This document shows positions 16,803 through 25,800 of a stretch of DNA of 64,000 nucleotides, one piece after another. The DNA lies in contig CAVTZA010000021.1 in NCBI GenBank assembly GCA_963739085.1, positions 8,567-72,566 of the forward strand, in the 5' to 3' direction. Numbering within the stretch: the stretch's first letter is position 1; each line of letters opens with the position of its first letter. The notes below the pieces were generated by a model that searched no databases, was not told the DNA's origin, and saw only the letters and a program-made list of their open reading frames with translations. This DNA is from DATFQE01 sp963739085. GTDB taxonomy: Bacteria > Actinomycetota > Thermoleophilia > Gaiellales > Gaiellaceae. The translations under genes were made by a program, and so were the position numbers.

Positions 16803-19562
16803 GTGGAGTTCAGGCTCTTGGGACCGTTGGAGGTGCAGGGCGACGACGGCTTGCCCGTGCAGCTCGGCGGGCCGCGTCCGCGGGCGCTGCTCGCACAGCT
16901 GCTGCTGCGCCCGAACGAGGCGGTCTCGACCGACCGGCTGATCGACGGGATCTGGGGCGAGTCGCCGCCGAGCTCCGCGGCCGGAGCGTTGCAGGTGCAC
17001 GTCCACGCGCTGCGCAAGGCGCTCGGCGCCGACCGGATCCTGACCCGCGCGCCCGGCTACCTCGTCCGGGTCGAGCAGGGCGAGCTCGACCTGCTCCGCT
17101 TCGAGCGGTTGCTCGCGGAAAACCAGCCTCACGAAGCACTCGCGCTGTGGCGCGGGCCGGCGCTGTCGGACCTCGCCTTCGAGCCCTTCGCCCGGGCCGA
17201 GGCGGCCCGTCTCGAGGAGGCCCGGCTCGCCGCCCTGGAGGCGCGCCTCGCCCTCGACCTCGAGCACGGACGGCACGCGACCCTCGTAGGTGAGCTCGAG
17301 GGCCTGGTCGCGAAGCACCCGCACCGCGAGCGGCTCCGGTCGATGCAGATGCTCGCCCTCTACCGGGCCGGCCGCCCCGCCGATGCCCTCGCGGCCTACC
17401 GCTCCGCGCGGAGCGCCCTGGACGAGCTCGGGCTCGAGCCGTCACCCGAGCTGCGGGCGCTGGAACGCCGCATCCTCGAGCATGATCCCGCGCTCGGGCC
17501 AGGCGCTCCGCCGCAGGAGTCGCACGGCGACGGGCTCATCGGCCGCGAGCTCGAGCTCGCAGCCGTGACTGCGCTTCTGCGCCGCAGCGACGTGCGCCTC
17601 GTGACTCTCACGGGCACCGGCGGGGTCGGCAAGACGAGCCTCGCGCAGGCAGCCGCCGCGCAGATCGGCGGCGCGGTCACGGTCGACCTCGCGCCGCTCG
17701 CCGACTCGGAGCTCGTGCTCTCCGCCGTGGCTCAGGCACTCGGCGTCGAGGAGGCAGCGGGCCGGCCGCTCCTCGAGGACGTGATCGCGGTGCTCCGCGA
17801 GACGCGCCTGCTGGTGCTCGACAACCTCGAGCACCTTCCGAGCGCGTTTCCGCTCGTCGGCCGGCTGATCGGAGCCGCGCCAACCGTGCGCGTCCTCGCC
17901 ACGAGTCGCGTGCCTCTCCGCATCAAAGAGGAGCACGACTACCGCGTCCCGCTGCTGCCGGCGCCCGCGCTCGGCCAGGAGGAGATGGCCGCGATCTCGG
18001 GCTTCGCCGCAGTCCAGCTCTACGTCGAACGCGCCCGCGCCGCGGTTCCGGAGTTCCAGCTGGTCGAGGGCAACGCGCAGGCGGTCGCCCGAATCTGCCG
18101 CGCACTGGACGGCCTGCCGCTCGCCATCGAGCTCGCCGCGGCCCGCGTTCGCGTCCTCGGCCCGGAGGGCACGGCGAACCGGCTCGGCCAGAGCCTCGCC
18201 CTCCTGACCCGAAATGCGCCGGACCTCCCGGAGCGCCAGCGCTCCCTCCGGGCGACGATCGAGTGGAGCGTCGACCTGCTGGACGAGGACGCCGAGCACG
18301 TCTTCGAAGCACTCGGCGTCTTCGCCGGCAGCGCGACCCTCGACGCATTGGAGGCGGTCGCGGAGCCCGAAACGGACGTCCCGCTCGCGCTCGAGACGCT
18401 GCTCGACAGCGGGCTCGCGCGCCACGAGGCGGACACCGCCTGGGAGCCCCGTTTCACCATGCTCGAGACGATTCGCGAGTACGCCCTGGAGACGCTGACC
18501 GAGCGCGGAAGCCTGCAGGCGACGCGCGACCGTCATGCGCAGCACTTCGTCGGGACGCTCACCCGAGCCGACTTCGCTCGCCGAGAAGACCCAGCCGCGT
18601 ACGCGATCCAGGCCCTCGTTCCCGACCGCGACAACTTCCGCCGGGCCCTCGACCACCTGGCGGAGAGGGGAGACGACGGCAGCCTCGTCAACCTCTCGCA
18701 CGCGCTGCTCGAGTTCTGGCGGCGAACGGGTGCCATCGAGGAGGGAATCCAGCGGTTCGAGCTCGCGGTCGCGAGGGCTCCGGCGTCAGATGACGAGCTC
18801 CGTGCGAAGGCGTCGCACGGGCTCGGCGTCTTCCTCTACGTCAGCGGGCAGCTGGAAGCATCCACAGGCCCGATGGACGAGGCCATCCGGCTCTACGAGC
18901 GGCACGGCGACACGCTGCTGCTGGGCCGATCGTTGGTGATGCGGGCGGCGAGCGCGAACGTCCTCGACGACACCGACCGCGCGCTGGAGCTCCAGCAGCG
19001 CGCCGTCGTCCTGCTGCGCGAGGCCGGAGACAGGGTCGGCCTCGGACGCGCTCTGATCGGTCTCGCGTCCTCGAGCTCGAAGCTGGGCGACGAGACGGCG
19101 GCGGAAGGCCACCTCGACGAAGCGCACACGTTGTTCCAGGCGGCCGGCGACCGTGAGTTCGAGGGCTTCACCCTGATGATGCTCGCGCACAAGGCACAGA
19201 TCCGAGACGCGGACGACCTCAGCGGCGAGCGGCTGGTCGGAGCGCTCGACATCGCGACGGACGTCGACGACCTGGAGACCGTCGCCTGCGCGTTGCTCAT
19301 CGCCGCCGAGATCGCCCGCCGGGAAGGTCTCGCCGAGGAGACCGCCAGGCTCCTGGGCTCTTCGCGGACGACGTTCGCGCTGTTCGGCGAGGGACGCTGG
19401 GAGATGGAACGCGGGCACTGGCAGCCGACGCTCGAAGGCCTCGCCCAGGTGCTGCCACCCGCGCAGATCGAACAGCTGCGGGCGGAGGGCGCATCACGTT
19501 CGGTCGAGGAATCGGTCGCGGCTGCACGTGCTGCTGCTTCGCGGGGTCGAGCGACCGATTAG
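16803..19562 (+). CDS. AfsR/SARP-family transcriptional regulator (wHTH-BTAD-NB-ARC-TPR)
   Basis: 919 residues from GTG 16803, chosen because VEFRLLGPLEV is the conserved opening of SARP proteins; the longer open frame upstream is non-coding. Domains: OmpR-type winged helix (1-95), bacterial transcriptional activation domain (about 100-240, with RYRSARSALDELGLEPSPEL at its end), NB-ARC ATPase (P-loop TGTGGVGKTS about 268-277, LLVLDNLEHL near 336), then TPR-like helices to the C-terminus. AfsR-type proteins are ATP-driven activators of secondary metabolism and other pathways. It faces the cupin/DUF4386 operon, the likely target. No biosynthetic cluster is nearby. Confidence 0.93.
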   Translation: MEFRLLGPLEVQGDDGLPVQLGGPRPRALLAQLLLRPNEAVSTDRLIDGIWGESPPSSAAGALQVHVHALRKALGADRILTRAPGYLVRVEQGELDLLRFERLLAENQPHEALALWRGPALSDLAFEPFARAEAARLEEARLAALEARLALDLEHGRHATLVGELEGLVAKHPHRERLRSMQMLALYRAGRPADALAAYRSARSALDELGLEPSPELRALERRILEHDPALGPGAPPQESHGDGLIGRELELAAVTALLRRSDVRLVTLTGTGGVGKTSLAQAAAAQIGGAVTVDLAPLADSELVLSAVAQALGVEEAAGRPLLEDVIAVLRETRLLVLDNLEHLPSAFPLVGRLIGAAPTVRVLATSRVPLRIKEEHDYRVPLLPAPALGQEEMAAISGFAAVQLYVERARAAVPEFQLVEGNAQAVARICRALDGLPLAIELAAARVRVLGPEGTANRLGQSLALLTRNAPDLPERQRSLRATIEWSVDLLDEDAEHVFEALGVFAGSATLDALEAVAEPETDVPLALETLLDSGLARHEADTAWEPRFTMLETIREYALETLTERGSLQATRDRHAQHFVGTLTRADFARREDPAAYAIQALVPDRDNFRRALDHLAERGDDGSLVNLSHALLEFWRRTGAIEEGIQRFELAVARAPASDDELRAKASHGLGVFLYVSGQLEASTGPMDEAIRLYERHGDTLLLGRSLVMRAASANVLDDTDRALELQQRAVVLLREAGDRVGLGRALIGLASSSSKLGDETAAEGHLDEAHTLFQAAGDREFEGFTLMMLAHKAQIRDADDLSGERLVGALDIATDVDDLETVACALLIAAEIARREGLAEETARLLGSSRTTFALFGEGRWEMERGHWQPTLEGLAQVLPPAQIEQLRAEGASRSVEESVAAARAAASRGRATD

Positions 19563-19624
19563 TTTTCGTCTCCGACCGGGTCTACCCCCTGAGAGTTCTC
19601 GAGAGCGACGGCAAGGAGGGACGA

Positions 19625-20740
19625 ATGAGCAAGGTTCGCCTGCTCGTGGGCACGCGCAAGGGTGCCTTCGTGCTGACGGCGGACGGGACGCGCGACGACT
19701 GGGACGTCCGCGGGCCGTTCTTCACCGGCTGGGAGATCTACCACCTCAACGGATCGCCGGCCGACCCCGACCGGATCTACGCGTCGCAGACGAGCGGGTG
19801 GTTCGGGCAGGTCGTCCAGCGCTCCGACGACGGCGGAAAGAGCTGGGAGCCGGTCGGCAACGAGTTCGCCTACGACGGCGAGACCGGGACGCATCAGTGG
19901 TACGACGGCACCCAGCATCCATGGGAGTTCGCGCGTGTCTGGCACCTGGAGCCCTCGCACAGCGACCCCGACACGATCTACGCCGGCGCCGAGGACGCCG
20001 CGCTCTTCAAGTCCGAGGACGGCGGCCAGAGCTGGAAGGAGCTCGCGGGCCTTCGCACCCACACGACCGGCGAGCAGTGGCAGCCGGGCGCAGGAGGGCT
20101 CTGCCTGCACACGATCATCATCCACCCCGAGAACGAGAAGCGGATGACCGTGGCGATCTCCGCGGCGGGGACGTTCCGGACGGACGACGGCGGCGAGACG
20201 TGGCAGCCGATCAACAAGGGGCTGCGCTCACGTGAGCTGCCTGACGAGGACCGCGAGGTCGGGCACTGCGTCCACCGCATCGCGATGAACGCGTCGCGAC
20301 CCGACACGCTCTTCATGCAGAAGCACTGGCACGTGATGCGGAGCGACGACGCCGGCGACTCCTGGCAGAAGGTGAGCGGGAACCTGCCGTCCGACTTCGG
20401 CTTCCCGGTCGCCGTCCACGCCAACGAGCCCGAGACCGTCTACGTCGTCCCGATCACGAGCGACTCCGAGCACATCCCGCCCGAGGGCAAGCTCCGCGTC
20501 TACCGCAGCCGTACCGGCGGGAACGAGTGGGAGCCGTTGACGAGCGGGCTGCCGCAGGAGAACTGCTACGTGAACATCCTGCGGGACGCGATGGCGGTCG
20601 ACAGCCTCGACCCGTGCGGGATCTACTTCGGAACCACCGGCGGCCAGGTGTACGCGTCCCCCGACGGGGGCGACAACTGGACGCCGATCGTGCGCGACCT
20701 CCCCGCGGTGCTCTCGGTCGAGGCGCAGCTGCTGCCGTGA
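19625..20740 (+). CDS. BNR/sialidase-like beta-propeller protein
   Basis: 371 residues, no signal peptide. Repeated Asp-box motifs (SDDGGKSWEPV, SEDGGQSWKEL, TDDGGETWQPI, SDDAGDSWQKV, SPDGGDNWTPI) define a multi-blade propeller of the sialidase/VPS10 superfamily, with IYASQTSGWFG and IYAGAEDAALF strands between. Sialidase catalytic arginines are not obvious, so I do not call it a glycosidase. AAGGAGGGACG precedes the ATG. It overlaps the next gene, a ubiquitin-like protein, by four bases (GTGA), so the two are translationally coupled. Confidence 0.9.
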   Translation: MSKVRLLVGTRKGAFVLTADGTRDDWDVRGPFFTGWEIYHLNGSPADPDRIYASQTSGWFGQVVQRSDDGGKSWEPVGNEFAYDGETGTHQWYDGTQHPWEFARVWHLEPSHSDPDTIYAGAEDAALFKSEDGGQSWKELAGLRTHTTGEQWQPGAGGLCLHTIIIHPENEKRMTVAISAAGTFRTDDGGETWQPINKGLRSRELPDEDREVGHCVHRIAMNASRPDTLFMQKHWHVMRSDDAGDSWQKVSGNLPSDFGFPVAVHANEPETVYVVPITSDSEHIPPEGKLRVYRSRTGGNEWEPLTSGLPQENCYVNILRDAMAVDSLDPCGIYFGTTGGQVYASPDGGDNWTPIVRDLPAVLSVEAQLLP

Positions 20741-21033
20741 TCCGCGTCACGCTGCCTCAGCACCTGCGCACGCTGGCGTGCGTCGACGGCGAGGTGCGCC
20801 TGGACGTCCAGTCGCCGCCGACAGTGCGCTCGGTCCTCGACGCGCTCGAGGAGAGCTACCCCGTCCTGTGCGGAACGATCCGTGACTACGGCACCGCTCA
20901 GCGCCGAGACTTCATCCGCTTCTTCGCGTGCGGGAAGGATCTCTCGCTCGACTCGGTGGACGATCCGCTGCCGGAGGCGGTGGCGTCCGGAGCGGAGCCG
21001 TTGCGTGTAGTCGGCGCGATGGCGGGTGGTTAG
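20737..21033 (+). CDS. MoaD/ThiS-family ubiquitin-like protein with C-terminal GG
   Basis: 98 residues, GTG start overlapping the propeller stop. Beta-grasp features are present: VRLDVQSPPTVRSVLDALEE in the first half, a FIRFFACGKDLS strand, and the tail VVGAMAGG ending in the Gly-Gly that MoaD, ThiS and archaeal SAMPs use for thiocarboxylation or conjugation. No MoaE, E1-like MoeB/ThiF or sulphurtransferase lies in the window, and the partner is a propeller, so a canonical cofactor role is not supported locally. Its stop overlaps the convergent gene's stop (TTAG). Confidence 0.88.
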   Translation: MIRVTLPQHLRTLACVDGEVRLDVQSPPTVRSVLDALEESYPVLCGTIRDYGTAQRRDFIRFFACGKDLSLDSVDDPLPEAVASGAEPLRVVGAMAGG

Positions 21034-21191
21034 TCAGGCACGGGCTCGTCGGCCGGGGCGGCTTCCTCCACCTCGGCGGCGGCGAGCCTCCGCGCCTCCT
21101 TCTTCTCCGCCTTCATCTCGCGGCGCTCCTTGAGCCGCCGCTCGCGGTTCAGCTTCGCCATCGTCGTCTGCTTCTTCGCGTTCGAGCCCAT
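21030..21191 (-). CDS. Small highly charged conserved protein
   Basis: 53 residues from ATG 21191 (AGAAGGG upstream). Nearly all Lys, Arg and Glu in one long helix (NRERRLKERREMKAEKKEAR), then an acidic tail EEAAPADEPVPD. Similar short helical proteins are common actinobacterial hypotheticals, possibly nucleic-acid or ribosome associated, which I cannot establish. Starts further upstream lack a ribosome site. Confidence 0.65.
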   Translation of the reverse strand: MGSNAKKQTTMAKLNRERRLKERREMKAEKKEARRLAAAEVEEAAPADEPVPD

Positions 21192-21342
21192 ATGCGGGTC
21201 CCTTCTGCCGCCGATCCCGGCTGACGTTCGCGGTGCCACACCGTAGCGGTCGGGCCTGGTACCGTGAGCTCAACTAGAGCGAGTTCGGGGCAGTCCATCG
21301 CCTTCCTTACCCGTTCGTTAGTGGTGTAAGGGAGGTGTTTTT

Positions 21343-21552
21343 ATGGCAACCGGAACCGTGAAGTGGTTCAACGACGCGAAGGGCTACGGCTTCATCACGC
21401 CCGACGAGGGCGGGAAGGACGTGTTCGTTCACCACAGCAACGTCAGGGGCGAGGGCTACAAGTCCCTTGCCGAGGGCGCAAAGGTGGAGTTCGAGCCGGC
21501 CGAGGGTCAGAAGGGCCCAGAGGCCACGAACGTCGTCCAACTCGCCTCCTAG
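21343..21552 (+). CDS. cspA: Cold-shock protein, CspA family
   Basis: 69 residues, the standard length of a single cold-shock domain. The RNP motifs KGYGFIT (residues 13-19) and VFVHHS (27-32) are intact, as is the opening TGTVKWFN. It is a single-stranded nucleic acid chaperone. GGGAGGTG lies 7 bases before the ATG. The 100-base upstream region is less GC-rich and probably holds the 5' leader typical of csp genes, but I see no defined element. Confidence 0.97.
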   Translation: MATGTVKWFNDAKGYGFITPDEGGKDVFVHHSNVRGEGYKSLAEGAKVEFEPAEGQKGPEATNVVQLAS

Positions 21553-21668
21553 GCGAGCGCCGGCCTGAGCGCGCCGGTCCAACCCCGGCGCGCTCGGCCA
21601 CATGCCGACCGAACGGAGTCGAGATCGCGCTGAGCGAAGATCGACCGGAAGGAGAGGTCCTCGTCGGC

Positions 21669-21845
21669 ATGGTCCACTTCGGCGAGCTCCAGCTCACGGA
21701 GGCAGAGGCCGACTACCTGACCGATGCAATGATCGCCGACCGCCTGGTCGAGACGGGCGTTTCCCGCCTCACCGCCGCACGGATCGTCGAGCTCGCACGC
21801 GGTGCCGACGCCGGGCGCGCGCGCCCCCACAAGGCGCGGCGTTGA
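21669..21845 (+). CDS. Small hypothetical protein
   Basis: 58 residues from ATG 21669, mostly helical (ELQLTEAEADYLTDAMIADRLVETGVSRLTAARIVELARG) with a basic tail. A GGAAGGAGAGG ribosome site lies 11-20 bases upstream, so a non-ATG start slightly upstream is possible. The SRLTAARIVELARG segment is helix-turn-helix-like in pattern but too short to assign. Not recognised. Confidence 0.5.
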   Translation: MVHFGELQLTEAEADYLTDAMIADRLVETGVSRLTAARIVELARGADAGRARPHKARR

Positions 21846-21884
21846 ACGCGGAGGTCGACCGCACGGCTCGGCAGGCATAGACGA

Positions 21885-21906
21885 AGGGCGGGCCGAGACC
21901 CGCCCT
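21885..21906. terminator. Hairpin between convergent small genes
   Basis: AGGGCGGG, loop CCGAGA, CCCGCCCT, followed by CCGCTTTCCT on the plus strand. It sits 40 bases past the plus-strand stop at 21845 and 18 bases past the minus-strand stop at 21924, so it may serve both. Confidence 0.65.
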
Positions 21907-21923
21907 CCGCTTTCCTCCCGACG

Positions 21924-22310
21924 CTAAGCCGGCAACAGCTTCGTCTTGCGACTGCGGCGGATCGCCAAGACCATGCCGGCGACCGCGAACAGGAGAAAGA
22001 TGACCGCGCTACTCACGATGCCGTACCGGAGGTCGACGCCGTCGTCGACGGCCGCGACGGGCGCGGCATGCCGCGTGGGCGCGGGGGTGCCGTCGTCGAC
22101 GGACGGGATCTCACCCGGTCCGAGCGTGACCTGCATGTCGTCGTAGTACGGGATTTCGCCGGGGCCGATCCTGAGCGTCGGCTGATCGGTCACGACCTGG
22201 TCCGGCGGCGAAGCCGGCGTCGGCTTCGCCTGCGCGACAGGCGCCGCGATTGCCGCGACTGCGAGGCCGAGGAGGATCCGCCGGACGATGAAACGCTTGT
22301 GTCTCTTCAT
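21924..22310 (-). CDS. Secreted or surface-tethered small protein with GPGEIP repeats
   Basis: 128 residues. Signal peptide at residues 10-28 (ILLGLAVAAIAAPVAQA), a short Pro/Asp-rich external part with two copies of GPGEIP (IGPGEIPYYDD, LGPGEIPSVDD), then a single membrane helix (IVSSAVIFLLFAVAGMVLAI) and a basic tail RRSRKTK. This is a type I membrane topology with about 65 residues outside. Not recognised; the GPGEIP repeat may be a ligand or metal site given the flanking acids, which is speculation. Confidence 0.75.
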   Translation of the reverse strand: MKRHKRFIVRRILLGLAVAAIAAPVAQAKPTPASPPDQVVTDQPTLRIGPGEIPYYDDMQVTLGPGEIPSVDDGTPAPTRHAAPVAAVDDGVDLRYGIVSSAVIFLLFAVAGMVLAIRRSRKTKLLPA

Positions 22311-22410
22311 GGTGCTGCTCCTTCTGGGGGCCGCCTTCCCTCGACAGTAGGAGCCCGCCAGCCGGAGGTCGTTCAGCTCCCCGACGCTCGAACTGTCAAG
22401 CCCGCGACAG

Positions 22411-22785
22411 TCAGACGACGTCGTCGAGGAGTGCGTTCAGCACCCAGTTCACGAGCCAGACGACGATCGTTGCGCCGACGTACGTCCAGAAGCCGTCGAT
22501 CGAGAACTCCGGCGCGATCCACTCGGCGAGCGCGAGCATCGCCACGTTGAGCGCGAAGTAGCCGAGGCCGAGCGTCAGCAGGATCAGCGGCAACGTCAGG
22601 ATCGCGAGCACCGGCTTCACGAACGCGTTCGCGAGCCCGAGCACGGCACCGCCGAGCAGGATCGAGCCCCAGCGCCCGATCTCCACGCCGTCGAAGAGCG
22701 CGTCGATGACGAGCAGGGCGACGACGTTGACGCCCCAACCGACGAGCGCGGACACGAGCACGATGCGGCGGGCCTCCGGCTTCAC
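22411..22785 (-). CDS. Four-helix membrane protein of the phage-holin/YvlD superfamily
   Basis: 124 residues with four membrane helices (LVSALVGWGVNVVALLVID; ILLGGAVLGLANAFVKPVL; LPLILLTLGLGYFALNVAML; VGATIVVWLVNWVLNALL). The ANAFVKPVL...TLPL pattern is characteristic of the mycobacterial-type holin superfamily IV/YvlD, which despite the name is chromosomal and of unknown function. It lies alone between the secreted protein and the BTAD regulator. Confidence 0.85.
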   Translation of the reverse strand: MKPEARRIVLVSALVGWGVNVVALLVIDALFDGVEIGRWGSILLGGAVLGLANAFVKPVLAILTLPLILLTLGLGYFALNVAMLALAEWIAPEFSIDGFWTYVGATIVVWLVNWVLNALLDDVV

Positions 22786-22820
22786 GGCGCGCAGTATCTT
22801 CGAGCTGCGATCAGCCGGCT

Positions 22821-25800
22821 TCAGTCACCCGCCGTTGGATACGGCGCCGGCTCGACGCCGATTTCGCGCATCCGGCCGCTGTAGCCCCGATAAAAGCGCC
22901 GTGCCTCGCCGTGTCTCCCGGCGAGCGCGAACGCGCCGACGAGTGCGACGTGGGCCGGCTCGTCGTAGGGATCGCGCTCGAGCACTCGGAGCAGGTAGCG
23001 CGCCTGCGCGTCGTGGTCTTCGCGGGCGCCCGCCGCGTCGGCGAGGGTCCGCGCGACCTGGACGTACGTGGCCTGCGCCTCCTCCCGCAGCGGGATCGCC
23101 CAGTCCTCGTAGAGGTCCTCCTCGAGGAAGTCGCCGGCATACGCAGCCTCCGCGGCTGCCAGTCGATCGGCAGCGTCGGGTCGGCCGGCCTGCTCCAGCG
23201 CGAGCCCTTCTGACGCCGCTGCGAGGAACGACTCGACGTCGACCGGCACGTGCTCGAGCTCGACGTGCAGGGACGCGTTCTCGCCGTGGACGAAGTAGTC
23301 GGGAACGAACCGCTTCTTGGGGTCGAGGACAGAACGGAGAACGGCCAGCGCCACGGAGAGCCGTCCCGCGACCTTCCCTGGGTCGTCGTCACTCCACAGG
23401 ATCTCCATCAGCATCTCGCGCGGAGTCGGTCGACCGCGCCGGGAGACGAGGATCTTGAGCAGGTCACGCGCCTTCTTCGATTGCCAGTCGCCCAGCGGCA
23501 CCGGTTCGCCGTAGCGGAGGACGCGGAAGCCGCCGAGGGTCTGGACCGAGACCGCCGGCGTCGACTCGCGTGCGAGCGCAGCCCGGATGGAGGCGGCAGC
23601 TTCGGCGGGACCGCGGGCCCCCAGCGCGCGCAGGCGTTGCTCTGCCGAGGCCGCGAGCGCCGTCCCCGCCGAGCCGCCGAGGCGCGCGAGCTCGAGGTCG
23701 CACGAGGCCTCGCCGATCGGGCTGCGGATCTCGCGCCAGATCGAGCGCGCCTCCTCCAGCAACGCCGTGGATCGCTCCTGCTCGCCTGCTGCCAGCGCCT
23801 GCAGCTCGAGCGCTTCAGCAAGGCCCGCGCGGTCCCGGCGCGCACGGGCGGCCGTGGCCGCGTCGGCGGCGTTTGCGACCGCGGGCTCGCGGTCGCGCCG
23901 GGCGAGGGCGACTCGAGCGGCTGCGAGGAACGCGGCCACCGTCCAGGTTCCAGGCGGCGCCTGGAGCGCGCGTTCGGCGAACGCGGCTGCCTGGTCGGGC
24001 TCATCGCGCGCAAGGACGCGCGCCAGTCCCGCGAGCGCGGGCACGAGCCCCTGCTGGTCGTCCGCCTGCTCGGCGAGCACGGCGGCTTCCTCGTAGGCAG
24101 CGCGGGCGAGCGAGCGCTCGCCCCGTGCCGCATGCACGTCGCCGAGCGTCTGCAGCGGGTACGCGACGTTGCGCGAGCCCATGCGCTGGTAGATGGCCTT
24201 CGCGTCCTCGAGGTCGACGACAGCCTCGTCCAGCCGTCCCAGTCGGAGGTTGGCTTCGCCGCGATTGGTCAGGGCGAGGGCGCGGAAGAATGCGAAGCCG
24301 GTCAGGTCGGCCAGGTTCAGCGCCCGATCGAGCTCGCTCAGGGCCGCCTCGTAGGAGCCCTCCTCCAGGTGGAGCGAGGCCCGGTTGGTGTGGATCCGAA
24401 TCACCTGCAACAGATCGCCGGCACGCTCGGCATGCTCGAGGGCTCGGAGATAGTGAGCGTCGTTCGCGCCGCGATCGCCGTCGAGGGCCGCCACCAGCGC
24501 CAGCACGGTGTGTGCGGCCGCGAGGGCTTGTGGATCCCGGGAGGCGGTTGCGATGGCAAAGGCGGCCTCGGCGCCCGAGCGGCACGCGTCGGCGTCACCC
24601 CGGAGCCAATGTGCACTTGCCTGCCAGGCGAGGAGCAGTGCGTCGTCCCGGGGCGACTCGCCGTCGACTCGACCGCGTCCATAGACGGCCAGCGCCTCGT
24701 CGAGGTGGCCGCGGAAGTGGTGGATGACACCGATCCGCCAGGCAAGGCCCGGCGGAAGCGGGTCCTCGCCCACGCCGAGGCGCGCAAAGCACGCGAGCGC
24801 ACCCTCCCAGTCGCCGCAAATCTGCCGCGCCGCACCCTCCAGCTCGTCGAGGCCGGCCGTCCGGAGCGTGGTCGGCACGGCCGCGGCTGCATCGACGACT
24901 GCTGCGAGCGCACCGGACCGCAGCAGCTCGCGACCGTGCTCGGTGAGGAGTCGCGCCACGCCCTCGTGATCGTCGATGGCTCGAAGCGTGTACAGCGCCT
25001 CCTCCAGGTCGCCACGCTGCTCGAGCCAGGTCGCGGCGCGGCGATGAACGTCGGCGCGGGCATCAGAGGCGAGCGGCCGATGCTCGAGCAGAAACCCGCG
25101 CAGGAGCTCGGTCGGCGCGTACGACTCGCTCTCTGCTCGCCGCAGCTCGAGGAACAGCCCCCGCCGGGCGAGCGACGTCACCTCGTCGAGCGCATTCGCC
25201 ACCCCGAGCGCCTCCAGCAACGCCGGCGTGACGCGCCCGAGCGTGGCGACCAGCCGGAGAAGCTCCTGTGTCTCCGCGGGCTCCCGCTCGAACACCTCCG
25301 CGGCGAGATACGAGTAGAGGGGCCCGCCGGACCGGCGGACTCTCGCCAGGGCGGAGTCGCGCTCCTGGGCAGGAACGGACTCGAGCGCCTCGCCCGCGAG
25401 CCTGACGGCCGCCGGCCAGCCATCCGTCACGGCGCGCACCTCGGCCGCGAGATCGATGGAGTCGGCGGGCAGAAGCGCAGCGACCTCGTCCTCGGTGAAC
25501 GCCAGCTCGGCTGCCCGAACCTCGAGCACCTGGCCTCGCCCGCGGAGCCGCTCGATGCCGAACGGCAGCTCGGCGCGCGACGTCAGAACCAGATGCAGAC
25601 CGGGCGGCGCCTCCCGGCACAGGCGCTCGAGCAGATGCACCGAAGCGACGGCGTTGTCGAGCTCGTGCACGTCCTCGACGACGAGGACGAGATCGCGGCC
25701 CAAACGCTTTGCGAGCCCCTCGCAGATCAGGCTCGCCGCCGCCTCCACCCGCACTAGAGCATCCGCCTCGGCCTCGGGCCCTCGGGCCGAGTCCAGCCCG

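Noticed and set aside
16803..19562. Secondary-metabolite cluster signalled by the SARP gene
   Set aside because: No PKS, NRPS, terpene or RiPP biosynthetic gene is adjacent; the protein with squalene-cyclase-like repeats at 6908-7781 is 9 kb away and lacks DxDD.
22411..22785. Prophage remnant because of the holin-like gene
   Set aside because: YvlD/holin-superfamily IV proteins are ordinary chromosomal genes and no other phage gene is nearby.
23250..25757. An 835-residue plus-strand open frame inside the BTAD regulator
   Set aside because: Antisense shadow; the minus strand holds a continuous ATPase/TPR/BTAD protein.
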